Source: Chrysopogon serrulatus
Lineage: Eukaryota > Streptophyta > Magnoliopsida > Poales > Poaceae
Assembly: GCA_015844335.1 (NCBI GenBank)
Contig: JADLZL010003926.1
Location: 310,001 to 374,000 of the forward strand
Direction of reading: 5' to 3'
DNA length: 64,000 nucleotides
Position 1 is the first letter of the stretch. Each line of letters opens with the position of its first letter. The notes under the pieces are model-generated. The model searched no databases. It was not told where the DNA came from and saw only the letters and a list, made by a program, of their open reading frames with translations. Shown here piece after piece: positions 1 to 10,749 of the stretch. The position numbers were made by a program, and so were the translations under genes.

Positions 1-461
1 GTCATAGTCATGGGCGAATGCAGTGCCCCTAGCCCAACTTCCGCGAAAGCAACAACGTTGGCGTGTTGCTCTAAGATTAGTGCAGCATCAGCAATGTATA
101 GTGTATGCAGTGACCCTACCAGAGACACGTCCATTTTATTTGTATGTGTACTACAGTAGCGTGAAGCGAGCAACGCAAGATCGAGCAGCCGCCGTCGTTT
201 AATAATAATAATTCCCTCCCCATCATTGGCTAATCATTCATCCATAAGCATATCTAATCTATCCAACAAGAAAAATTAGGAAGTTCAATTTTCGGATTCT
301 AATGAAAATTTAATGTCGCCAATCGTGCAAGGTCTCTTAGGAACCATATAGACCTGTTCATATTTTGTAAAAAAATGATTAATTAGAAAAGGGGATTTTT
401 TCCATGTCTACCCTTAATAAATAGGAAAACATTACCTGCGGTTCCCATTTTTCCATGAATG
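1..461. other. Gene-free AT-rich spacer with one arm of a direct repeat
   Basis: No coding region is supported here. The stretch contains the left arm (296-371) of an exact 76-bp direct repeat whose second arm is at 1187-1262; weaker similarity extends left of both arms (about 250-295 and 1120-1186). Confidence 0.6.
296..371. repeat. 76-bp direct repeat, left arm
   Basis: Bases 296-371 are identical to 1187-1262 by eye. Diverged similarity continues to the left of both arms, so the unit was originally about 120-140 bp. The arms enclose about 815 bp carrying the tRNA-like sequence and a GC-rich small open reading frame. Either a local duplication or the terminal repeats of a small retroelement would explain this; the arms do not show clear TG...CA ends. 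Confidence 0.8.
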
Positions 462-552
462 ATGCATAGTCTACTAGTGGTTAGGCCACCACGCCCCTAG
501 ATGCATATATGAGGCAACAGCTCGCCGGTTCGAGTCCTCACACCCACTAGTA
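462..552 (+). repeat. tRNA-related SINE-like sequence (A box and B box)
   Basis: The stretch contains an A-box-like TAGTGGTTAGG near 474-485 and a perfect B box GGTTCGAGTCC near 527-537, spaced about as in a tRNA gene, so it looks like the tRNA-derived head of a SINE or a tRNA pseudogene. No complete cloverleaf forms: the anticodon region is not a clean 5-bp stem with a 7-base loop. CTAGTGG and CCACTAG at its two ends are complementary. A T-rich run follows at about 568-577. A functional tRNA is unlikely; a SINE family could not be named. Confidence 0.45.
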
Positions 553-627
553 TTTTTGTTGGCTGTGGTTTTTTTTTGGCTGTTGTATAAATGGACAGTT
601 CGTCTTCTCCACTCGCTAGCACACGCC

Positions 628-792
628 ATGACCTCCTCCGAGTTCAGGACGGCCTTGTCCGAGTCCGCGGCGACCTCCTCCGCGTCCACGGCCATCTCCA
701 TCTCCGAGGACAGCATCGCCGACTCCATCTCTACGGAGTCCGGGGCCAACTCGGACGTCGAGTCCGCCGCATCCATGGAACGACGACGGTGA
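628..792 (+). CDS. Candidate 54-residue Ser/Ala-rich small ORF with TATA box
   Basis: An ATG at 628 opens a 54-codon frame rich in Ser, Ala and Glu, ending in TGA at 790-792. A TATAAATG box lies about 40 bases upstream (near 585-592), and a good splice-donor match (GTGAGT) follows the last sense codons. It resembles no family I know. It sits between the two arms of the 76-bp repeat and just after the tRNA-like sequence, so it may be part of a mobile element or a captured exon. The region is GC-rich and also open on the other strand, which lowers confidence. Confidence 0.2.
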   Translation: MTSSEFRTALSESAATSSASTAISISEDSIADSISTESGANSDVESAASMERRR

Positions 793-1186
793 GTGCGAGC
801 GGAGTGCGGCGAGGACGAGCGGCGTGCCGAGATCACCAGCGGCGAGTGGCCTGGAAGCACGACGTGCAGCGAGCGGCGAGCAGCGTGGGCGGCGAGCGGC
901 CTGGAAGCGAGCGGCGTGTACGCGCTGTTCTGTGTAATCAATACACATGCATGCACGCATGCATTTATGCTGCACAACGTATGCGTGTGCTAATTACTCG
1001 GCCCGGGAGACGATGCGGAAGGGCATCGGCGTCCATTTTTTCCATGCAACGCCAGGACGACTTCTTTTGATCGTTTTTGAGCCAAAGCCAGAACGACTTC
1101 TAAATTGTATATGGAGGGAGTATCTAATCTATCCACAACAAGAAAAGTGAGTGTAGGTCAGCCGGTTACAATTTCTCGTGCAATTT

Positions 1187-1262
1187 ATTCTAATGAAAAT
1201 TTAATGTCGCCAATCGTGCAAGGTCTCTTAGGAACCATATAGACCTGTTCATATTTTGTAAA
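1187..1262. repeat. 76-bp direct repeat, right arm
   Basis: Exact partner of 296-371. It lies directly before the MITE dimer at 1318. Confidence 0.8.
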
Positions 1263-1317
1263 GGAAAATACATGAAGTAGAAAAAAAAAATCACGCATTT
1301 CAAAAGGAGCATCACTT

Positions 1318-1755
1318 GGGCCTCGTTTAGATACACGTGAGTTTTTTGGCCGTTTCCTGTAGCACTTCGTTTTTATTTGGTAAATATTGTCCAATCGTGG
1401 CCCAACTAGGTTCAAAAGATTTCCCTCCTCGTGATTTACAACAAAACTGTGTAATTATTTATTTTTTTATTTATATTTAATACTCTTTTATATGCGGCAA
1501 CAAATTTATGAGAGGAGAGAGATTGTAAAGTCCTGTAGCACCGTTTGTTTGTGGTAAATATTGTCCAATCGTGGCCCAACTAGGCTCAAAAGAGCCCCAA
1601 GTCTCGTGATTTACAACAAAACTATGTAATTAATTATTTTTTTTTATTTATATTTAATACTATTTACATCATGGTGGGAAACAATTGATGTGATGGAGAG
1701 AGAGTGGAAAAACTTGGAAGTTGGAGGGAAAGTTGGGTGTATCTAAACAAGGCCT
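1318..1755. mobile_element. GGGCCT-type MITE in dimeric form
   Basis: The outer ends are inverted repeats: GGGCCTCGTTTAGATACAC at the left and its near complement GTGTATCTAAACAAGGCC at the right. Inside, the same body occurs twice in direct orientation: TGTAGCAC, AATATTGTCCAATCGTGG, CAACTAGG, CTCGTGATTTACAACAAAACT and TATTTAATACT recur about 200 bp apart (around 1359-1535 and 1532-1700). This is the common panicoid MITE family also seen singly at 4431-4672. No transposase is encoded. The dimer may have arisen by insertion of one copy into another or by unequal exchange. Confidence 0.7.
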
Positions 1756-2980
1756 TGATCTTTTTAAGAGAGAAGTGGAATTATATCAAAAACACGGTAC
1801 ACTACAATTTAACATTACTCATGAAAAAATATTCTATATAGAACTTTCCATCATTTTCTTTACTAGAGGTTTTAATTTTCTCAATGCAACCAATGGTCTA
1901 GATGCATATATGAGTGTCTATGATATATGTATTGGAATTGAAAAAGAAAAATGTCCACAACAACTCTATACGTAGTAGGCTGCAGGCTGCTGCTCCTTAA
2001 CAATTCTATACTGCTAATGGCTGCTGCTGAGACAAGACGCCATGGAAGAGAAGAAGTGCATGTTCGCGCGGACACGTATATGCATATGGGACATGGCACG
2101 GTCGCCATCCACGCACGCGACATGGTCAACTAATAATCACTGCCTCGGCTTGCGCCCAAAGAAACACTCGCGTCGTGGCCCGTGCGGTGCTCTGAATCGG
2201 ACGCAACGCAACGGGCGCAACACGCAAGCCCCAAACCCCCGCCGCGCCGCCGCGCCTTGGGAATCTGCCGAGCAAGAGCAAACGGCCGCGGCCGCGGCCG
2301 CGGCGGCCAATATGATAGGTGGCCGGACTGGACGGATATGGCAGCGACAGCCAGCGAGGTCTCGGTCGTCTCGTCTCGTCGTCATCGGCGGTCGGCGCCG
2401 AACCAAACCGCGAGGCGGCCGCTCGTGTATCTTTCGCCGGCCGTACGCACGGACCAGAGGCTACAACCTTCGTAACCAAGCACCACACAGTTTGGCTGGG
2501 GGCTTCGGGCCTGCTTGATTACACGGAGAGTAGCTAAAAATCAGCTCTCTGGTTTTTAGTCAAGCTTATAACTACTCCACTAGTTGTTAGTAGCCTATTA
2601 ATTAGGCACGACTAGCTAATAATGATTATGACTGCACTGGTAAATAATAGTTACCTGACCAATTTTAGCTCTAGCTAATAACCAGGCTCTGTTTAGATCC
2701 ACCACCTGCAGCAAACCAACTAGTTGACCTATATCTAAAAAAAAAATAGAGGCATATCTATGTTTTTTTCTTTCTAAAACACCATTTTTTTTTCTTTTTG
2801 TTATTATCGGTGGGACATGTGAATATTGATAGGTCGAAGGATATATGTGTCCTTTTATAATCTAGTTATAAGCCTCTATTAGCTCGTTTGGAATAGCCAG
2901 TGACACACTAGCTGTTAGCCGGCTGTGCTATTAATAATTAAATATATTACGACTTAACTAACCTTTTTAGTAGCTAACTA
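1756..2980. other. Spacer with GC-rich patch; no gene recognised
   Basis: An AT-rich part (1756-2100) is followed by a GC-rich patch (about 2140-2480) that is open in several frames on both strands, encoding only low-complexity Arg/Ala/Pro sequence, then AT-rich DNA with MITE-like remnants (about 2500-2970). No start, splice or domain evidence selects any frame. Confidence 0.5.
2283..2309. repeat. (GGCCGC)n short repeat
   Basis: About four tandem copies of a GGCCGC hexamer in the GC-rich patch. They give poly-Ala or Gly/Arg/Pro runs in all frames and explain the spurious open frames there. Confidence 0.8.
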
Positions 2981-3077
2981 CTCTTTCCGTCTCAAATACA
3001 TTAACTTTTACCTATGATTCTAAGACAGGTGTTTGCTTAGGTATAGTCAGAAGTTGATTTACTTAAGACGGAGGAAG
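2981..3077. mobile_element. Stowaway-like MITE (about 97 bp)
   Basis: The left end CTCTTTCCGTCTCAAATA and the right end ACTTAAGACGGAGGAAG are inverted and match the Stowaway terminal consensus CTCCCTCCGTCTCA with a few changes. A TA dinucleotide abuts the left end. No coding capacity, as expected for the family. Confidence 0.6.
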
Positions 3078-3339
3078 TTTATTAGTAAGTGAAACCAAAG
3101 CAGGCTTAACTTTGACCAAACAAAGAGGCCCTAGGTGTTAGGGGGCCGTGCGACGCGCGTGCTGACAACTGATTGTCAAAGGCTCAAAGGCCATATTCCA
3201 TTTGGTCCCTTGTGTGCATCTGCCCTGCACGCGACAAGGGAGTAGACGACAAAAATAGAACCATCTCATGTACTTACTACTCACGAAATATACTACTCAC
3301 GTTTGGTGTGTAGAGTATATTTACATGAAAAACCTGGTT

Positions 3340-3710
3340 ACTTTGCAATGGGAGAATTTAGTATCGGACAAACCTGCACCCAAAGCACATCCTGGGACTC
3401 CCTCGCCTGCAGTGTATGGAGCTGCTGAAGAAAATGCAGAGCACATCATCTTTCATTGCCATATTGCGGTGCTATTGTGGTGATCTGCTTCTGCTCGGCT
3501 TTGGGACTGCAACTTGACCAAAACCTGGCAATCAGCTCTTTGCACTCAACCATCATGATTGGCAATCTCCCTGAAGCACAGCACATCACCTTCATAATTC
3601 TGTGCTATTGGCGGCTAAGGAAGAGAAGAAATGGGTCCGCCTTCTATGATGAAGCACTCAACCTGCAACATCTACTTATCTCGTGCAAAAATGAAGCAAA
3701 CCAGTGAGAG
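3340..3710 (+). pseudogene. Decayed L1-type LINE, C-terminal reverse transcriptase tail
   Basis: Two frames carry pieces typical of the C-terminus of plant L1 LINE polyproteins. One has the zinc-binding (zf-RVT) segment EENAEHIIFHC followed by LLW (about 3430-3480). The next frame has IILCYWRLRKRRNG followed by an acidic/leucine-rich tail (about 3594-3705). In intact elements these follow each other in one frame, so at least one frameshift lies near 3470-3500. The upstream reverse transcriptase and endonuclease are absent. This is a 5'-truncated, dead copy. Confidence 0.65.
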
Positions 3711-4430
3711 CGAGTACTCTGTTCACTTTAGCTTATCAGTTGTTGCAATGGTGTTTCTCTCTCACAAAAAATTAGTCGTTTCAGCTTATCAAGTAGCTTA
3801 TATTTCTCGCACAAAACATGAGTGGTGCAGACTGTTTGGTCAGTTCATATACTCCAACACAGTGTAACTCAGTAATTCTATATGGATCACTAGGACTTTC
3901 TTCTAAACATCCTCTAGATACCATTATAAAATCTCACCCTTGTAAATATATCATGATGTATTGGACCTGTAAATCAAATAAAATCAGGTGGGGAACCCCG
4001 CCCCTTGAAAGGTTCAAAATTATCTGCACAAATTACGTAGAAAATGGTTCAAACATATGTTAGCATATAAGCCGAAATAGCTATTTTTTAATGAGAACAA
4101 AACATTGTACAAGAAGCCAAAACACTATATAAGTAGCTCAAGCGAACAAAACGAAATAGTACAGTCCAGATGAGGGTCTCACTAACTCACCTTAGCAAAA
4201 CTCTTGAAATAATAATTTGCAATTTGATCTAAGATTTATTTAGATACAAAGTCTAATTGTTATGTATGTAATTAAAATTAGCTCTAACGTATTTAAATAG
4301 GAGGGCTAATAAATGCCCTAATTTTTTAGCCAAACATTCAACTAGTTATTAGCTGACTCCAACTAATTTAATGTAATTTTTTAGCTCTAATTAGTAACTG
4401 CCTCTAATGATCAAACAGACCATCAGACTA
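3711..4430. other. AT-rich spacer, no gene seen
   Basis: No conserved coding segment, RNA gene or intact element is recognisable. Short motifs resembling MITE ends occur but could not be paired. Confidence 0.5.
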
Positions 4431-4672
4431 GGGCCTTGTTCAGTTCGTAAATGTTAGAAAAAGTTGCAACTGTAGCATTTTATTTTTATTTGGCAAATAT
4501 TGTCCAATCGTGGCCCAACTAGACTCAAAAGATTCGTCTCGTGATTTATAATAAAACTGTGTAATTAGTTATTTTTTTACTAACATTTAATGCTCTATAT
4601 ATACGGGTAGAAATTGATGTGATGGAGAGAGAGTTGAAAAATTTGCAATTTTCATGGGAACTGAACAAGGCG
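4431..4672. mobile_element. GGGCCTTGTTCAG-type MITE (about 240 bp)
   Basis: The terminal inverted repeats are GGGCCTTGTTCAGTTC at the left and GAACTGAACAAGGC at the right. The interior shares the block TTTATTTGGCAAATATTGTCC and the CTCGTGATTTA block with the dimer at 1318-1755. Flanking triplets are CTA and GTA, a weak target duplication. It is non-coding and probably a PIF/Harbinger or related MITE; the superfamily is not settled. Confidence 0.7.
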
Positions 4673-6183
4673 TAGGCTCATTTCTGCTAAAAAATTCTCA
4701 CATTTACCTGTCCGTGCAGTAAAAGAGAAAAAACAGTAGACCAGGATTGTCAAGACCTGTGACTGTGTGCCAGCCACGCATGCGGATTTTGGAGAATCCA
4801 GAATGACAGCACAGAGGCGCCGGTGTCAGGGCATTGTTGATGGGGATAATCATGTGGGAGGTCAAACCCTGTCCCATCCAACGGTTCTTTCACCGTCCGT
4901 ACACCACCACGATAGTAGGTAGAAGGGATACTGTACTCCCTTAAATAAACCATCGTTATTACTACTGTATTATTACCTGTAATAATACTATAGGAGAAGT
5001 TGATGGGGGAAAAGTCATACCCATACTATCGTCTGTCATTCAAGGTTGGTGGACCCACCCACCCCCGAACGTGCTGCTGTTACTCCCGTCTCCGTGTCCG
5101 TGTCTCGTCTTGGAAACGAGTTTCACACTCGCCGGCTCACACTTCTTGTGTGCCACCCAGGCTTCCCGCTTAATAGTACTGTATATAATAATAATAATCC
5201 ACGAAAATAATTACCCTTCTTGACTTTTCACTTGACTACACAACTAAAATTCGCTGCTGCTCTCATAAGCCTAGTTACTGTATTTCTATCTCATTCTCAA
5301 ATATGTATCCACACAACAAGCTCTTGTAAGTCATATTTCATGAAAAAAATTACCACATGAGGTTTGGAGCAGTATTGAAAACTACCATCTCTACTACGCC
5401 ACTATCGTAACAATACTACGGTCCTGTTTGGTTTTTTTTTGAGAAAGGCTATTGAACATAAAAGATTATTTAATAGACAAAAATAGCTCTTTGAGAGAGG
5501 TTTTTTTTACTATTTAGACAGCACATGCCGTTACTACTAAATAGTCCAAGTCTTTAGTAATCTCTACAGTCAAATATGATCAACTAGTTATTACTAAATA
5601 GTTTTTATAGTGATACTACTAAATAACCTGATGATAGGACCTATAAGAATGCTAATAATTCGCCAAAGGTTTACTATATCCATATTTGTGCCGCCACAAT
5701 CAATTTGCACGGACGTACGATGGATCGGAAACAAACAAAAAAAATTGACTGTCCACGGAAAACCTCATTTAAAAAAAATCATCTCAAAACCGCCTAATGC
5801 ACCTTAAAAAACACAAAAAAGCCCCATTTGGAAGCAAAACGTCCAAGAAGAAAGCATAAAGCCGCCCACCCTCCCCTCTCCCACTCCAACCATCTCCCCT
5901 TCCCCTTCTCCTTCCCCCGCAGCCACCTCGCGCAGCCAAACGCCTCCGCTTCCTCTCCTCCCACTCGCCGCCGCGCCCGCCTCCACTATTAATTCTCCTC
6001 CTCCACCCCTTCCACGTCCACACAACTCCGCACGCCTCTTCTCCTCCCGCGACGTCGTGCGGTTCCCTTCGCCTACTTCCTGCCGTTCCTGTCTGTGCCG
6101 AGACACCGGAGGCAGAGCCGAGTCAGAGGAGAGCACAAGGGCAGATCACCCAGCAAGCGGCCAAGAAAGCAAGAGCCAGCGCC
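4673..6183. other. Spacer and presumed promoter/5' UTR of the 6.2-kb gene
   Basis: No coding region is supported from 4673 to about 5830. From about 5860 to 6183 the DNA becomes C-rich and pyrimidine-rich on the plus strand, typical of a grass 5' UTR leading into the ATG at 6184. I could not fix a convincing TATA box. Confidence 0.4.
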
Positions 6184-6578
6184 ATGTCCGTGCGAGTGGC
6201 GACCGTGCCGGCGACGAGGGCGGCCGGCGTGGCGCCGTGGCCGTACCTGGAGCACATGGCGCGGTGGGAGCGGCAGGTGGAGCGGCGGCAGCTGTTCCTC
6301 CGGAGCTACCACTTCTCCCGCGACGCCGAGACGCCGCGGTCCCCCGCGCGCGCGCCAGGCGCGTTGTCTGGGTCGGGCTCCGCCGCCTGCGCCGCGCCGC
6401 GGCCACGGGCCTCCGCCGCCTCCGCGCGCGCCTCCGACTCTGCTTCGGCTGGGCCACCCGCCGCCGCGGCTCCTCCACCTTGCCACGCCGCACCGCCGGC
6501 AGCGGCCTCCGCTACGGCCGCCTCTCCGGCGCCGGAAAGGCCCGCGCCGCCACCACCGAGTCCGTCTTCTTCTGGTAG
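6184..6578 (+). CDS. Small basic plant protein, apparently frameshifted
   Basis: The ATG at 6184 opens a frame reading MSVRVATVPATRA, then a Trp/Arg-rich helix and the segment FLRSYHFSRD (about codons 38-47). After about codon 55 this frame becomes low-complexity Ala/Pro. The frame one base back (from about 6350) instead continues as an Arg/Leu-rich helix with RVVWVGLRRLRRAA and RLRLCFGWATRR, ending in ESVFFW and TAG at 6576-6578. The combined layout (short N-terminus, SYxFSR motif, basic amphipathic helices, Trp C-terminus) is like a family of unnamed short plant proteins as I recall it. A one-base loss in the CGCGCGCG stretch near 6344-6356 would explain the split; it could be a sequencing error or a true mutation. 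Single exon; about 131 residues if continuous. Function unknown. Confidence 0.55.
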
Positions 6579-9090
6579 AGCACCGCACTGCACAGGCGTG
6601 TGCGACCTCGAAGCATTCTTTGCTTCGGTTCCTTGGTTGGCGTGTGTGTGAAACGGAGAGAAGCTTACTTAGACATGGATTAGCTGGTGCATGTCAACTT
6701 CTACTGCTGTGGAGTGCTTGCTTAAACTAGCGGTATTGTTGCCTAATTAGAGAGGACAAAGAGTGTTAATTAATTATTAGTAGGGGAAGGGGATTATTAA
6801 GGGCGTTCTTGTTTTTTGGTTATTTTTTTTTCTTTCTTTCATTTTTCATCACAAACTCGCTCCTTGTCTTGTCTGAATATATTCTCCTGCTTTTCTATCA
6901 ATGAATTGTGTAGTAGCAGCATCTATCTTTGCTCAAGTGAAGGGGAGTGTCTCTGTCTACGCTCTTTTCTTGGTTCCCCTGTTGTTCTTATCTTGCAAAT
7001 TGCAATTGCGCCTGGAGATTTCAGTGTCACTGAGGTGTTTTATGATGATTCGGCTTGTGTGGGCTGTGGCCCTGTAACAAAAGCGAAGCCGCCACGGGCC
7101 ACACCATTATTATCTACTCATACAAAATGTGAAATCTTTGGGGCCGCTAGATTCTTCAATCATGCAGACAGGATGAGAGTATGAGAAGAACGATGACCAA
7201 AAACGCCAAGATAGAGAAGACTCCAATCCAAGCCCTCCATCTCATCAGGTCGGTTTTGATCTCTGAAGCCTGAAGCAGGTGTGGTGTGGTGACTGGTGAG
7301 GCGAGCCACGTTTGGTGCCCCAGCTTTATTTCAAGCGCGTGTCGCGGTCAAAAGACAGCGGCCAACAGCAGGGTTTTGCAGTTTTGCTTGGCCTTGCCAG
7401 TTGCCATTGCTCATGCGAGGGCGAGGGCCAATGCAGCAGCAGCTGCTTTCTCACCTCTCCAAACTTTCCACGGCGCCCCCTTTGGCTTTGCTTTCTTTCC
7501 CATGTCAGCTTCTCCCTTCCAAGAATTAACAAAGTGGATTCCGTGTCAGATTGGGAACTCAACTCACCCATCTTCTACGCTCTTGATTCTTGAATTTGCC
7601 TGCCCTGCCAGCACCAGAACCAGAACCAGCAGCATTGATCTGATGATCTCAAAGAAACCGTCAAATTTTGTTGAGAAAACAGGAGGCGAAAACTGAACCT
7701 TTGCCAGCAATTTGTTGACTGACCGACAACAACAGGCCCAGAATGACAGTTCTTGCTCGTCGCAACCGCTCGTCAACCGAGAAATGAAGATGGGTCAGGA
7801 CACATGTCTGCTGTGCCTCTGCTGCCATCCGTCCGATGCCCCCTGCATCTAGTGAGCGAGTAAACTGCATTCGTAGGCAGGCACGATGAGTATCTTCAGT
7901 ACAGGTCTCAAGGAAGATCAGAACGTCCGGTGCCATCTTAAAACCGCTTTTATGGTTTTGTGTATATAATACATGCATTATGCATACAGTGGTACCGTAG
8001 TGTACCAGCACCGGAAATGGAGTAATGCATGCAAGAACTAATGGGGTCTTGTACTCCTCCTGTCCAGCTGGTAGCATTGGCCCCCCACAACCACCCACAT
8101 CATGGTACAAAATGTTCTTATCAAGCGCTTTCATTTAAGTAGTATTTGTCTAACCCTGAACTGCATCTAGTGGTGCTAGCAGTGATTAGTATACTAAGTG
8201 GTGCTCACTGGGATTCAGTTACTTTCACTGATGATCGCAACTGACCGCCATCATTGCCCTCCCTGGTCCGTACCTCCTCGGATTATGAAGAGCAGAGCAG
8301 ATGCCGGATTAATCAAGTTGGATCTGTGCAGTCACTGTCTGCAGCGACCCCACCATTGGGGGGGGAGGGGGGGGTTCCCAATCAACATTGATCTGCTTAA
8401 TCAGACTGTGAGTGACTCGATATATAGTTCGTCATTTCATCCTGGAAGCAATGCGATGCCAGTGGCATCATGCCACCATCATCCAGTCCTGAGCTAGGAT
8501 TTGGTTGAGAGGCTTGGACGTTGACATCTCCTCTTGCCGTGCTCAGTTTCTCACTTTCTTCTCTGGACGGGATGTGTCGTAACGTATGTGTTTAATTTGA
8601 AACTGTTAGTGACAAGACTGGGTGAACTATTGCGTGATGATAAAGTAGCTAGTCTCTAGAAGCGCTAAGCTCAGACCTCGGATAGTACTTTGGACTTTGG
8701 AGAGCCAAACCGAGACAACATTCGAATCCGAAAGGTAAGCTACTGGCTAGAAAAGGCGGTCGGTTTTGAAACGGTGAGTGCGGTAGCTACTTCAGATACA
8801 ATATAAATGTATACCTCCTCCTCGCTTTTGTGATATGCAAATGAGTTTTCTGCTTGCGGCTTACTTTTGGGTGAGCTACTGCTGTAAGAGAACAAGATGC
8901 TGCTGCTGCCACTGTGTAGAAGCAACAGCTGTGCAAAAATTAGTTGGCTTTTGAAGAGCAACTAATTTAACGATCGTCTTGCAAATGGCAATACATGCTT
9001 GGAAACTTCTACAAAGATCATGAGATTACAAGAGGGAACATTTTTCACACAAAATTTCTAGAGCTAACTTCTTGGATCAATCATTTTGTG
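6579..9090. other. Spacer with no recognised gene
   Basis: The first few hundred bases are probably the 3' UTR of the upstream gene. Open frames around 7286-8134 show no domain, signal or recognisable similarity. A G8-A-G8 run is at 8358-8374. Confidence 0.45.
8358..8374 (+). repeat. G8-A-G8 homopurine run
   Basis: Two runs of eight G separated by one A. It can in principle form a G-quadruplex on the plus strand and is a likely site for length errors in sequencing. Confidence 0.9.
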
Positions 9091-9091
9091 C

Positions 9092-9660
9092 TGAATCCTA
9101 ATGTGTCACAATAATGTGTTTTGAAAGATCATATGCACAAAATTGGGATAGACCACGAAGACGTACAAAAAAAAAAAAAAAAAACTAAATCCTGCGATTT
9201 GTTTTTGTCTGAAGAACAAACTGACTTGAAATCTTTACACATCAGATTATCAATATACTGACTTGAAAGAATAGGGTTTGTGCCGGTGCAAACAGGCGTC
9301 ATTCATCACAATGCCATTGGGGCTCCCACTCCCAGATGAAAAGAATGGAAGATAATAATCACTGTAAACTCAGTAATTTACTGGCATTCCCCTATCACGT
9401 AATCAGAAACAATCTACAATCGCTGTTTGTTTAAGATGGCGGATGTAAAACCTATAATAACCGTACGTTCCGTTCGAGGGAAGAACTCTTAAACCTATAA
9501 TAGATGATGCAGCATGGAGCATGCAATGCATGTAAAGCAAGTCCTGTAAAAACTGGAGAGACAAAAGCTGTAATGTGTGACATATGGCATGTGTGTCATA
9601 CTAATTTTGACAATTCTCTATATATTCTCTGACCAAAGATTGGCATTTGATGATTACTAC
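9092..9660. repeat. Diverged local duplication, copy 1
   Basis: Similar blocks occur in the same order here and at 10750-11366: GTGTCACAATAATGTG, GACGTA followed by AAAACTAAATCCTGCG, TTCGAGGGAAGAACT, AAAAGCTGTGTAATGTGTG-like sequence and GCATTTGATGATTACTAC. Copy 2 leads into the 3' end of the coding exon at 11427. Copy 1 stops exactly at GATTACTAC, where a different, retroelement-like sequence begins. Confidence 0.7.
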
Positions 9661-10252
9661 TGTTGGGATAAAAGGGCAAAACCAATGTACAATTAATCCC
9701 TTATCTTTTATCTTGTAGTGAATCATGAGAAGAACATCTACCATCAGATCGTTAGCAGCGGAAATTAATAAGCACATGCACAATAGACACAATGATTTAC
9801 GTGGAAAACCTCCTCAAGGTGAGGAGTAAAACCACGGGACCAACCGGTCCACTCCAAGCCAAACTTCCACTATAATCAACAATGGGTACAAGAAATCTTC
9901 TCTAGAGCATTTAGAGGATTACACTAGCAACAACACATTCATCAAGTTACAATTCGTTGTAACTAGCTACAACCACAATCTTCTAACAAGAGAAATCAAC
10001 CAAATAGAGGAGAACACAGATTTTATCCCCCTCAGTAATCCGTTCATATCTCAAAGACACAAACTACAGCTCTACTGTGCACAAATTCCATCCCAGATGC
10101 TGCAAGCTGGGCCAGATGGGCCGAACTAACCCTTAGATCGTGGGGCCCCATCTGTCGGGATCCATTCCCTTCCACCGCTGGCCCACGTTCACGTCCACAT
10201 TCCAAGTAGCCCAACGTGTGCTACCTGATGAACGAAAAAAAAAAAAAAAATC
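9661..10252. mobile_element. Possible LTR-retroelement fragment
   Basis: The sequence starts TGTTGGGATAAAAGGG, a copia-LTR-like beginning, at the exact point where the local duplication breaks. It contains a GTGGAAAACCTCCTCAAGG block that I recall from repetitive grass DNA, and an A15-17 run lies near its right limit (about 10234-10250). No coding domain, matching end or target duplication could be fixed. A solo or truncated LTR is the best guess. Confidence 0.35.
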
Positions 10253-10393
10253 CTTCCAGTGCTGATTTTTGCTTATGACCATATCTACTCATAGCTCAGG
10301 AAGTCAGGAAAACAGCATTGCATCATCTTGAATGAGATTCAGGTGTGTTAATTTCAGAGCGAGAGACAAAATAAAATGCAGGTGTGCCCTTTG

Positions 10394-10513
10394 ATATGAG
10401 ATATTCTTCTCTCTGCAGAGTATGTGCAAAATTAAATTTTCATGGTTGGTGGTACTTTTGCACATATACATATGATATGAGATATTCTCTTCTCTCTGCA
10501 GAGTACGGCATTT
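10394..10513. repeat. Direct repeat of about 33 bp
   Basis: GATATGAGATATTC followed by TTCTCTCTGCAGAGTA occurs at about 10394-10424 and again at about 10476-10507, each followed by GCAAAATTAAATT. Confidence 0.75.
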
Positions 10514-10562
10514 TTGCAAAATTAAATTACGAAACCTTTTGCTAATGTATCACACAGCAACA

Positions 10563-10650
10563 TTCATGGTTTTACTGCCGTAAAAAAAACCTTCATGGTT
10601 TTACTTCCGTAAAAAAAAAAAAAACTTCATGGTTTTACTGCCGTAAAGAA
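10563..10650. repeat. Three tandem copies of TTCATGGTTTTACTGCCGT plus A-run
   Basis: Units start at about 10563, 10592 and 10627. They differ by one substitution and by A-run lengths of 8, 14 and 3. Confidence 0.85.
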
Positions 10651-10749
10651 GAAGACATGAGCAATCTTCGAAATAAAATACTCTTTCGTTCACATTTAAC
10701 TTTATTTTGGTCATTTTTTAGCATTGTGATATGTTTTTAATCTTGTATA

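Noticed and set aside
474..977. 167-codon frame on the minus strand over the TATA-led segment
   Set aside because: Open only because the GC-rich DNA lacks stops in several frames. It has no domain and conflicts with the TATA and splice-donor signals on the plus strand.
7286..8134. Candidate genes in the 7.3-8.1 kb frames
   Set aside because: Several overlapping frames on both strands, none with recognisable domains, start context or splice signals.
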